Notes under the pieces: model-generated
What the model was told of the DNA's origin: nothing
Seen by the model: the letters and a program-made list of their open reading frames with translations, nothing else
Database searches by the model: none
Assembly (NCBI RefSeq): GCF_001017175.1
Contig: NZ_LCYG01000057.1
Span: forward strand, 1-64,000
Origin: Microvirga vignae
Lineage (GTDB): Bacteria; Pseudomonadota; Alphaproteobacteria; Rhizobiales; Beijerinckiaceae
Direction of reading: 5' to 3'
Length of the DNA stretch: 64,000 nt
Part shown: positions 54,009 through 63,702 of the stretch, in pieces
How positions within the stretch are numbered: position 1 is the first letter of the stretch
Layout: each line of letters opens with the position of its first letter
Translations under genes and position numbers: made by a program

Positions 54009-54857
54009 AGCATTCGCCACGCGCGCCACGTTCGGCCTGTTGCGGCTGCGGCGATGCCTGACGAGGAACACGTCCTCGATCAGGTCGCCCTCGGGCTTGA
54101 CCACCTGCTTGAGATCGGGATCGGAATCGCCGAGCCAGCATGGAAGGAAGGCTGCTCCGAGACCCGCTTTCGCCGCCTGATAGCGGATGGGCATGTCGCC
54201 GATGCGGGCGGCGATCGTGCGGCCCTGCGCGAACTCGGCAACGTAGGCGGCCTGCCGCGACAGCGTCGGGTCCTCGGGCGGCGCGATGACGGCGTCCGGG
54301 TTTTCGGTGGTGGCGTAGATGGCGAATGCGATCTGCCCGATCTTTCGCACGACGAGATCGTCCGTGCCCTCGGGCAGGGTTCGCATGCGTAGCGCGACGT
54401 CGGCCTCGCCCGAGGCGAGATCGAGCTTGCGGCGGGTCGGGATATAGGCGATCTCCACGGGCTCGGCGGCCTTGTGCAATTCCGCCGAATGCAGCGACAG
54501 GAACATGGCGACCGAGGATGTCGCCGTGACCCGGACGGGCGCATCGGGATCGGGCCTGTAGGCCGCAGCCGTGCGCGACACCACGCTTGCCGCCTCGCCC
54601 ATGGGGGAGGCGGCCTCAAGGATCGCCTGGCCTGCCTCCGTCAATTCGAGATTGTTGGGGCCGCGCTGAAAGAGGCCGAGCCCAAGGGTTTCCTCCAGCG
54701 CCTTGACGCGCCGGGCAATCGTCGGCTGGCTTTGGCCCAAGGCTTTCGCCGCCCCGTTCATCGATCCATGAGCCACCACGGCCAGGAAGATCCGCAGGTC
54801 GTCCCAGGACGCTTCCGTGAAGGCAAGGTGAAAGGGGTCGTGAGGAGCATGAGCCAT
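53961..54857 (-). CDS. LysR-family regulator, convergent copy
   Basis: 298 aa. DNA-binding domain: SWDDLRIFLAVVAHGSMNGA, then LGQSQPTIARRVKALEETLG, close in style to its neighbour and suggesting the same LysR subgroup. Effector domain about 95-290. It overlaps the other LysR gene tail to tail by 48 bp. The nearest upstream gene is the ABC permease (minus strand, 222 bp away), so a regulated target is not obvious. Confidence 0.9.
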   Translation of the reverse strand: MAHAPHDPFHLAFTEASWDDLRIFLAVVAHGSMNGAAKALGQSQPTIARRVKALEETLGLGLFQRGPNNLELTEAGQAILEAASPMGEAASVVSRTAAAYRPDPDAPVRVTATSSVAMFLSLHSAELHKAAEPVEIAYIPTRRKLDLASGEADVALRMRTLPEGTDDLVVRKIGQIAFAIYATTENPDAVIAPPEDPTLSRQAAYVAEFAQGRTIAARIGDMPIRYQAAKAGLGAAFLPCWLGDSDPDLKQVVKPEGDLIEDVFLVRHRRSRNRPNVARVANALAALFKHNQRALVGG

Positions 54858-55079
54858 GACAGGATGCTAAAACGTCCGACTGGGATCGGCATAGGGGAAT
54901 GTTCCGGGCTTGGGGACAAGCCCAGCATCGCGTGAAGACCCCTTGCCCGCAGCCCTTCAGCCGCGTGAGAGCATTCTACACTTCTGACGAGGTCATGGGG
55001 TTTCACAAGACGAAAGGCCTGGGCTTCAAGAGCTGGTACGATCACGAATTCGATGCCGCTCCGATGATCTCATGGCGTC
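54858..55079. other. Intergenic gap after the ferric-type permease
   Basis: 222 bp where an ABC ATPase gene would be expected downstream of the permease. No ATPase motif is visible in any frame and no terminator is evident. Short open frames here have no family features. Confidence 0.45.
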
Positions 55080-56930
55080 CTATGCTGCGTGGGATCCGTA
55101 TCGCGGCAGCTTCCGTGATCCGACCATCCGTGTTTTCGAAATGAGCGGACGAACGGGGCCAATGGAAGAGAGCCAGCTCTTCGATGCGGAGTTGCCGCAA
55201 TGGCTTTCCGGTTCATCGGAAAGCTGCCAGGGCAGCGCATGATCCGGCAGATAAGAGCCAACGGCATCGAGCAGCAGCATGGCGACAGCAACCACGGCGA
55301 CGGTTGCTATCGCGACAGCGGAGGCTTGGCTTGCAAGGCCGGCCTCCTCGAGATTGTAGAGCACCACACCGATGGTCTCGGTGCCCGCAGACCAGAGAAG
55401 GGCGGAGACGGTGAGCTCGCTGAAGGCCAGCAGAAATGCCATGAGTCCTCCCGCCGCTGCCGCAGGAAGGAGAGAGGGTAAGATCAGATCGAGAAGCCGG
55501 CGCATCAATCCTGCGCCATCGAGTGCCGCTGCTTCTTCTTGAGCAAGATCGACCTGCTCCATCCCGGCCAAAACAGGTTTGAGCACGACCGGCAGGAAGC
55601 GGGCCAGATAGGCGAAGACGATGATCCAAGGCGTGGCGTAAAGGGAGATCCCGATCAGCGGAAGCGGCTTGAGGAAGAGCAGGATGCAGGCAATGGCGAG
55701 CACCACGCCGGGAAGCACATAGGAGATTTCGAGGAGAGCCTGAACGGCCCTCCTGGACGATGCCATGCGACGGATCAGGACGTAGGCAAGCGGCAGGGAA
55801 AGCATCGCGAGAAGACAGGCTGCGCCCGCGGCGAAGAGAAACGAATTCTGGAACGCGCGCTTCGTCACATCCTGCCGCACGAGGACCTCGACGAAATTGT
55901 CGAGCGTCATCGTGGATAAGGACAATGGCATTCCATAAGACGGGACAAGGGATGCCGCGAGCAGCGACAGAATCGGCAGCCCTAGCGCCATGGCGAGCGT
56001 GCCGATCACCAGGCCCTGAGCAACGACGCGCAGACGGCCGAGCCGCCAGAAGGGTTGGAGCGGCGCATCTTCCTCAAGCTGTACCGCGTCGCTGCGCATC
56101 AGCAATTGACTGGTCAGCACGCATAGGGCGGCCACGAGGGCCATCAACAGACCCAAGGCTGCCACATCGCTGATGACGCCCGGGCCGAAGCTCGACAGGC
56201 GCCTGTAGATGAGAACAGGCAGGGTGAGATAATTCACCGGCGTGCCGAGAAGAGCGGGAATGCCGAAATTGCCTGCCCCTGCGACGAAGGCCAGCAGTGC
56301 CGCTCCCACGAGATGGGGACGCAGGAGGGGAAGCAGAATATCGATGACGATGCGCCAGGGCCGGGCGCCATCCACCCGAGCTGCTTCGATAATGGCGCGC
56401 GGGACGCGCTTCAGCCCTGCCAGCAGGATCACGAAGACGAGGGGCGCGTGATGCAATCCAAGAACCAGAGCGATGCCATTGCGCCCCAGCATCGGGTTGG
56501 CGCTGCCCGGCGCAGGAGCAAGCCCGAGGGTGCCCAGCAGCGGTGAGGCGGGGCCTGCCAGATGCAGGAATGCGAGAGCCACCACCTGCGGCGAGATCAT
56601 CATAGACAGGAAGAACAGGAAGGATGCAAGCTTGCGGCCGCGCAGATCCGTGACGCCCAGAAAAAGGGCCATCATCCCGCCGAGGAGGAGCGAGAGGAGG
56701 CTGGAGGCGAATGCGGTCTCCATCGTCGCGAGCATGGCGCGGTAGGCCGGCCGGCTTGCCACGACCTCAAGTGCCTTTCCCGGATCGAAGAGACTGCCGG
56801 GAGCGACCGCAGCAAGCAAAAGGCGTGCCGCCGGCAGGAGATCGAGCAGCAGAAGGAGCAAAGCAGGAAGAGCGAGAAGGCTGAGGCCTCCCCGCTCCAG
56901 GAACGATGGGATGGGTTTCTGACGTTTCAC
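55080..56930 (-). CDS. Two-domain ABC permease, ferric-iron (FbpB/SfuB) type
   Basis: 616 aa with about twelve spans in two fused permease domains. EAA-type loops are ARVDGARPWRIVIDILLPLL (about 180-200) and AALDGAGLMRRLLDLILPSL (about 480-500), as in FbpB/SfuB/AfuB permeases for Fe3+ or similar (putrescine- or phosphonate-type relatives exist). The final 45 or so residues (after LPWQLSDEPES) are hydrophilic and not typical, suggesting read-through into once-noncoding DNA or a deletion scar. It overlaps the binding-protein gene by 4 bp. No ATPase gene follows. Confidence 0.85.
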   Translation of the reverse strand: MKRQKPIPSFLERGGLSLLALPALLLLLLDLLPAARLLLAAVAPGSLFDPGKALEVVASRPAYRAMLATMETAFASSLLSLLLGGMMALFLGVTDLRGRKLASFLFFLSMMISPQVVALAFLHLAGPASPLLGTLGLAPAPGSANPMLGRNGIALVLGLHHAPLVFVILLAGLKRVPRAIIEAARVDGARPWRIVIDILLPLLRPHLVGAALLAFVAGAGNFGIPALLGTPVNYLTLPVLIYRRLSSFGPGVISDVAALGLLMALVAALCVLTSQLLMRSDAVQLEEDAPLQPFWRLGRLRVVAQGLVIGTLAMALGLPILSLLAASLVPSYGMPLSLSTMTLDNFVEVLVRQDVTKRAFQNSFLFAAGAACLLAMLSLPLAYVLIRRMASSRRAVQALLEISYVLPGVVLAIACILLFLKPLPLIGISLYATPWIIVFAYLARFLPVVLKPVLAGMEQVDLAQEEAAALDGAGLMRRLLDLILPSLLPAAAAGGLMAFLLAFSELTVSALLWSAGTETIGVVLYNLEEAGLASQASAVAIATVAVVAVAMLLLDAVGSYLPDHALPWQLSDEPESHCGNSASKSWLSSIGPVRPLISKTRMVGSRKLPRYGSHAA

Positions 56931-57904
56931 TGTCCGAAGATATCAACGAAGGCTGCCTTGTTTTTCGTCTCGTCAGCCAACGCCTTGGCAGCATCGAACC
57001 GCATGACTTTGATCTGGTCGCGCGCAGGATAGCCTTCCGGCAGAGGAACTGCGGGATGAGCGGCGATGTAGCCCTGCTTCAGGGCAAGCTCCTGGCCTTC
57101 CTTCGAGAGCAGGAAGTCGATGAAGGCGCGAGCCGCATCGGGGTTCTTGGTGGTCTTGAGGATGGCTGCAGGCTCCGACACGGCCGAGACGCCTTCCTTC
57201 GGGAACACGAACTCGACGGCGGCGCCCTTCGCCTTTTCGCGGATCGGCATGTAATCGACGATCACGCCATAGAGCTTCTGGCCGCCGGCCACCTGCTTCA
57301 GCACGTCGCCGTTGCCACCGCCCGCCATCGCGTCGTTCTGCTTCAGCGCTTCATAATACTTCCAGCCGCCTTCGATATTGCCGGTCAGGGTCGCCGCATG
57401 AATGAGCGCGGCGCCAGAGGTGAGGGGGCTTGGCATCACCAGCTGACCCTTGACCTCCGGCTTCGTCAGATCGAGCCAGGAGGTCGGCTTGAACGAGGCC
57501 TTCGTGTTGTAGGCAATGCCGGTGGTGATCAGCTTCGTGGCGAACCAGAACTTCTGCGGATCGTGCGTGCCGGCCGCGTAGGCGGACACATCGGCTTTCT
57601 CGTGAGCGAGCAGCCGATCCTCCTTCTTCAGGCCCTCCATCGTCACGCTGTCTGCGATCAGAAGGACATCGACCCGGGGATGTCCGGCCTCGAACTCGGC
57701 GCGCAGCTTGGCGAGGATCTTCGGCGTACCGTCGCGCACGAACGTGACGTTGACGCCCGGATACTTCGCATTGAAGGCGTCGATCGTCTGCTGCGCGTCG
57801 GTATTCGGCTGGCTCGTATACAGCACGAGATTGCCGGAGAGCGCTTGAGCGTGAGCGAAAGCTGGAGCAAGGGCGAGAAGGGCGGAAAGAACGAGGCGCT
57901 TCAT
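56927..57904 (-). CDS. ABC substrate-binding protein, ferric-iron (FutA/FbpA) type
   Basis: 325 aa periplasmic protein. Signal peptide RLVLSALLALAPAFAHAQ. The mature part begins GNLVLYTSQPNTDAQQTIDA, the SBP type-2 pattern of FbpA/AfuA, and contains LADSVTMEGLKKEDRL-like LIADSVTMEGLKKE and YGVIVDYMPIREKAKGA. Fe3+ is likely, but related proteins bind polyamines, thiamine or 2-aminoethylphosphonate. First gene of a two-gene operon with the fused permease; an ATPase is missing from the window. Confidence 0.88.
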   Translation of the reverse strand: MKRLVLSALLALAPAFAHAQALSGNLVLYTSQPNTDAQQTIDAFNAKYPGVNVTFVRDGTPKILAKLRAEFEAGHPRVDVLLIADSVTMEGLKKEDRLLAHEKADVSAYAAGTHDPQKFWFATKLITTGIAYNTKASFKPTSWLDLTKPEVKGQLVMPSPLTSGAALIHAATLTGNIEGGWKYYEALKQNDAMAGGGNGDVLKQVAGGQKLYGVIVDYMPIREKAKGAAVEFVFPKEGVSAVSEPAAILKTTKNPDAARAFIDFLLSKEGQELALKQGYIAAHPAVPLPEGYPARDQIKVMRFDAAKALADETKNKAAFVDIFGQ

Positions 57905-57990
57905 CAGTTGGTCTCACTGTCATGGAACGCCAGGCGTTAACAGCGCTTGGTGAAGGTGATGTGACGGTACGCGCCATCACACTGATCGAC

Positions 57991-58090
57991 GTCATCACCG
58001 GACTTGAGCCGGTGATCCCGATGTTGGGGGCTCGGTGCTTCTCCGAAACGGGATGGCCGTCCCCGGATGGAGTCCGGGGACGGCCATGAC
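57991..58090. repeat. Two-hairpin extragenic repeat, GTCAT/ATGAC arms
   Basis: GTCAT (57991-57995) and ATGAC (58086-58090) bound two hairpins. The first is ATCACCGG/CCGGTGAT. The second, GGCCGTCCCCGGA (58055-58067) and TCCGGGGACGGCC (58073-58085), is a perfect 13-bp stem with a TGGAG loop. It lies 23 bp beyond the ccrM stop on the minus strand. Confidence 0.8.
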
Positions 58091-58113
58091 GAAGAGCTAA
58101 ATTGGTGTGAGCT

Positions 58114-59316
<1,203 letters not shown>

Positions 59317-59404
59317 TCACCGGTTACGCAACTGACACTCCGGATCATCGTCCGTTAGGGTAAAGATCAGGTTTCCAGCTCGAAAAAAATGCGTCTTATT
59401 TTGG

Positions 59405-59423
59405 GTCGGCAAAACTTGCCGAC
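59405..59423. repeat. Inverted repeat upstream of ccrM
   Basis: GTCGGCAA pairs with TTGCCGAC around AAC. It lies between the rnhB stop and the ccrM start on the minus strand, without a T tract. It could be an operator or leader hairpin for ccrM. Confidence 0.4.
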
Positions 59424-59469
59424 TTATTGAAAAGACTGAGCTTTTTGGGTTAACGCGCGTTAGGTTTGG

Positions 59470-60111
59470 TTACAGGTCCAGTAACCCTTGTTTGAGCGGG
59501 GCAAAACTCAGCCGATGGAAGGGGCAGGGACCGTCGGATGCCAGCACCTGAAGGTGTGTTTTCGTGCTGTAGCCTGCGTTGCTCGCGAATCCATAAGCCG
59601 GATAAGTCTCGCTGAGTCGCGCCATCATGCGGTCGCGCACCACTTTCGCGACGATGGAGGCGGCGGCAATCGACGCAATGCTCGAATCGCCCTTGATGAC
59701 CGCTTCCGTTGCGCAGGGCAGGCGCGGCGGATCGTTACCGTCGACGAATGCCATATCCGGTGCACAGGGAAGGGCGGCGAGCGCCCGGCACATGGCGAGC
59801 AGCGAAGCCTGGCGGATATTGATGGTGTCGATCTCGGCGTGGGATACCGATGCAATGCCTACCTTCGACGTCGCCAATATTTCGGCGAACAGTGCCTCGC
59901 GTTTCTGCGCGGTCAGCGCCTTCGAATCCGCTAGGCCCTGAGGCACGTTGTCGAGACCGAGCACGACCGCCGCCGAGACTACGGGCCCCGCCAACGGCCC
60001 GCGTCCCACCTCGTCGAGGCCCGCGATGCAGGTATAGCCCTGCGCGCGGGCGGAAAGCTCGCGCTCGAGGCCGAGGCCGGTGTTCTTCAGTGAGCGAATC
60101 GGTGCGGTCAT
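59470..60111 (-). CDS. rnhB: Ribonuclease HII
   Basis: 213 aa. Cuts RNA in RNA-DNA hybrids, including single ribonucleotides. The catalytic DE pair is in CIAGLDEVGRGPLAGPVVSA (about residues 31-50); the later Asp residues are in MAFVDGNDPPRLP and ASIVAKVVRDRMM. Complements RNase HI encoded at 19542. It precedes ccrM in the same orientation, an arrangement conserved in alphaproteobacteria. Confidence 0.97.
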   Translation of the reverse strand: MTAPIRSLKNTGLGLERELSARAQGYTCIAGLDEVGRGPLAGPVVSAAVVLGLDNVPQGLADSKALTAQKREALFAEILATSKVGIASVSHAEIDTINIRQASLLAMCRALAALPCAPDMAFVDGNDPPRLPCATEAVIKGDSSIASIAAASIVAKVVRDRMMARLSETYPAYGFASNAGYSTKTHLQVLASDGPCPFHRLSFAPLKQGLLDL

Positions 60112-60186
60112 GGAATGGGATCAAAGCGGCAGGAGGCCGCCTTGTCATCCGGGCTTAATGCCGCCGTCGTGAATACTACCCTCTTC

Positions 60187-60221
60187 GTCATCCCCGGACT
60201 TGCTCCGGGGACGGCCATGAC
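60187..60221. repeat. Single-hairpin extragenic repeat
   Basis: GTCAT (60187) and ATGAC (60217) bound CCCCGGA/TCCGGGG around CTTGC. A short member of the two-hairpin family. It lies 18 bp after the PA0069-type gene stop. Confidence 0.7.
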
Positions 60222-60243
60222 GAGCGGGTTCCTGACGCGACTT

Positions 60244-61416
60244 CTAGAACAAGGACAGCTGCCCCGTCTCCTTGGCAGGAGCCTTGAACAGGTCCTTGCG
60301 CAGGGACAGGTTGCGCTTGTTCAGTCCCAGCCGCTCGGCGGCGGTCTCGAAGCGGCGACCGATCATCCAGGCATAGGGGCCGACGCCGGATTGGCGGGTG
60401 CTCCATTCCGAATCGTAGTCCTTGCCGCCGCGCGCTTCCTGCAGCAGCGAGAACACGTGCTTGAGCTTGTCGGGGTAATGCTCCACCAGCCAGTCGCGCA
60501 TCAGGTCCTTCAGGTCGTGCGGAAGGCGCAGCAGCACGTAGCCTGCCTCCTGCGCGCCGGCCATCTGCGACTCCTTCAGGATGGCTTCGATCTCGTGGTC
60601 GTTGATGGCCGGAATAATGGGAGCCACCAGAACGCTCACCGGAATGCCGGCCTCCGAGAGCTTGCGCACGGTCTCCAGGCGCCTGGCGGGAGTGGCGGCG
60701 CGAGGCTCCATCCTGCGCGCGAGCTTCGGGTCGAGGGTCGTGATCGAGATCGCGACCTTCACCAGATGCCTGTCGGCCATCTGGCTCAGGATATCGATGT
60801 CGCGGGTCACGAGCGCCGATTTCGTCACGATGCCCACGGGGTGATTGGCGCGATTCAGCACCTCCAGGATCGAGCGCGTGATGCGGAATTTGCGCTCCAC
60901 CGGCTGATAGGGATCCGTGTTGGCGCCGATCGCAATCGTGGTCGGCTGGTAGTTCGGAGCGCGCAGCTCCTTCTCCAGGAGTTCGGCCGCATTGGGCTTG
61001 GCGAAGATCTTGGTCTCGAAATCGAGCCCGGAGGACAGGCCCTGATAGGCGTGGGTGGGGCGTGCGAAGCAATAGGAGCAGCCGTGCTCACAGCCGCGAT
61101 ACGGGTTGATCGACTTCTCGAAGAGAATATCGGGCGAGTCGTTTCGCGTGATGATCGTGCGTGGCTTCTCGATGATCACTTCGGTGGGCAGGGGAGGGAG
61201 ATCCTCTTCGATGTCCCAGCCGTCGTCGAAGCTCTCGCGCTGAGCGGGTTCGTAGCGCCCGGTCGGGTTCGACACGGCACCCCGGCCCCGCCGGCGGTCC
61301 ATCTCGACCCGGTAGGACGGATCGTCCATGCGCCGACGCGCCGCCTCCGCGGCCTCGATGGGCGAACGCTTCGCAGGCCTCAATGGAGCGGGCTGATCCT
61401 TGAAACGGATGGACAT
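60244..61416 (-). CDS. PA0069-family radical SAM protein
   Basis: 390 aa. The iron-sulfur motif is CEHGCSYCFARPTHAY (C-x3-C-x2-C, about residues 108-115), within the RGCEHGCSYC signature of the spore-photoproduct-lyase-like group (PA0069/Rv2578c family). The radical SAM barrel runs to about residue 320. LVTRDIDILSQMADRHLVKV and EAGIPVSVLVAPIIPAIND are typical. The reaction is unknown. Monocistronic, between rnhB and a divergently oriented GT2-like gene. Confidence 0.92.
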   Translation of the reverse strand: MSIRFKDQPAPLRPAKRSPIEAAEAARRRMDDPSYRVEMDRRRGRGAVSNPTGRYEPAQRESFDDGWDIEEDLPPLPTEVIIEKPRTIITRNDSPDILFEKSINPYRGCEHGCSYCFARPTHAYQGLSSGLDFETKIFAKPNAAELLEKELRAPNYQPTTIAIGANTDPYQPVERKFRITRSILEVLNRANHPVGIVTKSALVTRDIDILSQMADRHLVKVAISITTLDPKLARRMEPRAATPARRLETVRKLSEAGIPVSVLVAPIIPAINDHEIEAILKESQMAGAQEAGYVLLRLPHDLKDLMRDWLVEHYPDKLKHVFSLLQEARGGKDYDSEWSTRQSGVGPYAWMIGRRFETAAERLGLNKRNLSLRKDLFKAPAKETGQLSLF

Positions 61417-61540
61417 GACGGCCTCGGGCGAATCTCAAAAAGAACGGAATAAGAACAGAACAAATAAGGAACAAAATCAAGTCGCCTTGATGATGATCTT
61501 GCCGGCGACGTTTTCATCCGAAGGGGCTATAAGAGGGAAC

Positions 61541-62032
61541 ATGATCACCGCTCTCGTCCGCGTCACCCATGGGCCCGAGGCCCTGGCCGCTACTTTGAGC
61601 GCTCTCGTGCCCGCCGTTGCTGCAGGGCTCGTGGGCGATGCCGTGATTCTGTCGGCTCGGCAGGATGAGATGCTGGCGAAAGTGGCCGATGCGGCGGGGG
61701 CCAGCCTGATCGTGGCGGAAGAGGCTTCCTGGAAGGACGGCGCGCACGCTGCCCGGCGCGAGTGGCTACTCTGTCTCGACGATGGCGATATCCCGCAGGA
61801 GGGCTGGATCCGGGTTCTCGACCGGTTCGTGACCCGCGGCTCGCCTGAGCGGGGACTTGCCCGCTTCCGCCGTCACGGATCCGGTTTTGTCAGCCTCGTG
61901 CGCCGCATCTTCGCGCGCTCAAAGATTCATGCCGGCGATCTCGTTCATCGCCGTGTGCTGCTCGACGAGGTAAAGACCCGAGCACCCGTGCGTCTGTCGG
62001 CAACCATCGAGCGCGATCCGGTTTTCGGCTGA
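61541..62032 (+). CDS. Small GT2-like glycosyltransferase-family protein
   Basis: 163 aa. It has the N-terminal GT-A pattern: MITALVRVTHGPEALAATLS, then a DxD-like LLCLDDGDIPQEGW. Compared with normal GT2 enzymes (over 230 aa) it is short and lacks the acceptor half, so transferase activity is doubtful. It lies 1 bp from the 3' end of moaB (convergent). Similar short proteins are found beside moaB in Rhizobiales. Start 61541 has GAGGG upstream. Confidence 0.78.
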   Translation: MITALVRVTHGPEALAATLSALVPAVAAGLVGDAVILSARQDEMLAKVADAAGASLIVAEEASWKDGAHAARREWLLCLDDGDIPQEGWIRVLDRFVTRGSPERGLARFRRHGSGFVSLVRRIFARSKIHAGDLVHRRVLLDEVKTRAPVRLSATIERDPVFG

Positions 62033-62033
62033 T

Positions 62034-62588
62034 TCAGCCTTTCAGCTTGCTCCGCTTCAGATGCTCGTCGAGGCGCGGCATGATCTCCACGAAATTGCAG
62101 GGGCGGTAGCGGTAGTCGAGCTGGGTTGCCAGAATGCCGTCCCAGGCATCCTTGCAGGCCCCTGGCGAGCCCGGCAGCACGAAGATGAAGGTGGCATTCG
62201 CCACGCCCGCGGTCGCACGCGACTGGATCGTCGAGGTGCCGATCTTGTCGTAGGAGATGCGGTGGAAGACGGCGGAGAAGCCGTCCATGCGCTTCTCGAA
62301 CAAAGGCTCGATCGCTTCCGGCGTTACGTCGCGCCCGGTGAAGCCGGTACCGCCCGTGGTGATGATCACGTCGATGGCAGGATCGGCGATCCAGGTTTGC
62401 ACCTTTTCGCGGATCGCCTCGATCTCGTCCGGCACGATGGCGCGATCACCCAGCCTGTGGCCCGCCTTCGTGATGCGCTCGGCAAGCGTCGCGCCCGACT
62501 TGTCGTCATCGAGGACACGCGTGTCGGACACGGTCAGCACCGCGATGGACAAAGGAACGAAGGTGAGGGTTTCGTCGATACCGGGCAT
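62034..62588 (-). CDS. moaB: Molybdopterin adenylyltransferase-like protein MoaB
   Basis: 184 aa, the MogA/MoaB fold. VIITTGGTGFTGRDVTPEAI is the conserved nucleotide/molybdopterin-binding loop, with VLTVSDTRVLDDDKSGATLA near the start and FVLPGSPGACKDAWDGILA near the end. MoaB/MogA adenylate molybdopterin before metal insertion. ATG 62588 is preferred; upstream in-frame starts (62633, 62681) lie in an extragenic repeat. No other molybdenum cofactor genes are in the window. Confidence 0.94.
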   Translation of the reverse strand: MPGIDETLTFVPLSIAVLTVSDTRVLDDDKSGATLAERITKAGHRLGDRAIVPDEIEAIREKVQTWIADPAIDVIITTGGTGFTGRDVTPEAIEPLFEKRMDGFSAVFHRISYDKIGTSTIQSRATAGVANATFIFVLPGSPGACKDAWDGILATQLDYRYRPCNFVEIMPRLDEHLKRSKLKG

Positions 62589-62628
62589 CGGGTTGGTCTG
62601 AGATTGCGTGAGAGCATTTACCTCTATC

Positions 62629-62734
62629 GTCATACCCGGCCTTGTGCCGGGTATCCACGTCTTCTTCTGCCGCAAATCCAAAGACGGGGATGGCCGGGAC
62701 TGATCCCCGGATCGAGTTCGGGGACGGCCATGAC
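62629..62734. repeat. Two-hairpin extragenic repeat, GTCAT/ATGAC arms
   Basis: GTCAT (62629) and ATGAC (62730) bound ATACCCGGC/GCCGGGTAT and a second hairpin of the CCCCGGAT/GTTCGGGG type. A middle stretch (CCACGTC...) matches the one at 8269. It separates moaB and the metallopeptidase. Confidence 0.75.
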
Positions 62735-62751
62735 GGTGAGGCTGAACTGCT

Positions 62752-63615
62752 CTACAGTCTGGCTGCCCTGAACGTATCGCAGGATTGGACCTGACCGCTC
62801 TTCAAGCCGGTCGTGAGCCAGCGCATGCGCTGCTCCGACGAGCCGTGGGTGAAGGAGTCGGGCACCACGCGGCCTTGACCCTGCTTCTGTAGACGGTCGT
62901 CGCCGATGGCTTCGGCCGCGCGGATCGCTTCCTCGATGTCGCCCTGCTCGAGCGATTGCCAGCGCTGGTTGGAATGATGCGCCCAGACACCAGCCAGGCA
63001 ATCCGCCATCAGCTCGACGCGGACGGAGAGCTGGTTGCGCTCCGTAGCGCCGACCTCCTGCTGGCGCTCCTGGACGCGCGGGAGAATGCCGAGCAGATTC
63101 TCGACATGGTGGCCGACCTCGTGTGCGAGCACATAGGCATAGGCAAAGTCGCCGCCGGCGCGGAAGCGGCGCTGCATTTCCTCGAAGAACGACAGGTCGA
63201 TGTAAACGGTCTGGTCGAGCGGACAGTAGAAGGGTCCCATGGCCGATTGCGCGCCGCCGCAGCCGGAGCGCGTCGCGCCGGAGAACAGCACGAGCTTCGG
63301 CTCGCGATATTGCCGGTTCACCTGCTGGGGCAGCACCGTCTTCCATACGTCTTCCGTGTTGCCGAGGATCGCGGCGGCAAAGCGTCCGGCCTCATCCTGC
63401 GGCGCACCCTGACGGCCCTGTTGTTGCTGGTAGCCCGAGCCGCCGCCCGCGATCATCTCCGCGCCGCCGATCAGGATGCGTGGGTCGATGCCGAGCGCCC
63501 AGCTGATGAGGCCGAGCACCACGATGGTGCCGATGCCGAGACCGCCCGCGCCGCCGATGCCCATGCCGCGACGGTCTTCCACATTGGACGAGGTTCGAAA
63601 GTCTTCCCAGCGCAT
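62752..63615 (-). CDS. Neutral zinc metallopeptidase (YpfJ family)
   Basis: 287 aa. One N-terminal membrane segment (GLGIGTIVVLGLISWALGID) anchors a domain containing VLAHEVGHHVENLLGI, the HExxH-type zinc motif (about residues 168-183). SVRVELMADCLAGVWAHHSN supplies the third ligand region. The family is exported or membrane-anchored with unknown substrate. A Gly/Gln-rich linker follows the membrane segment. Start 63615 gives MRWEDFRTSSNVEDRRG, typical of the family. Confidence 0.92.
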   Translation of the reverse strand: MRWEDFRTSSNVEDRRGMGIGGAGGLGIGTIVVLGLISWALGIDPRILIGGAEMIAGGGSGYQQQQGRQGAPQDEAGRFAAAILGNTEDVWKTVLPQQVNRQYREPKLVLFSGATRSGCGGAQSAMGPFYCPLDQTVYIDLSFFEEMQRRFRAGGDFAYAYVLAHEVGHHVENLLGILPRVQERQQEVGATERNQLSVRVELMADCLAGVWAHHSNQRWQSLEQGDIEEAIRAAEAIGDDRLQKQGQGRVVPDSFTHGSSEQRMRWLTTGLKSGQVQSCDTFRAARL

Positions 63616-63702
63616 GTTCCACCTACAAGCAGCAGCCTGATTTGCCGCATGAGCTTAAGGCGCAAATGTATGAACGAGTTCCGAACGCCCTTGGGGAAGG
63701 GG

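Noticed and set aside
54758-55045. Remnant of an ABC ATPase between the LysR and permease genes
   Set aside because: Translated frames show no Walker A, signature or Walker B motif.
59449-59463. CtrA-like site near ccrM (TTAACGCGCGTTAG)
   Set aside because: The spacer and second half-site do not fit TTAA-N7-TTAA; only a degenerate match.
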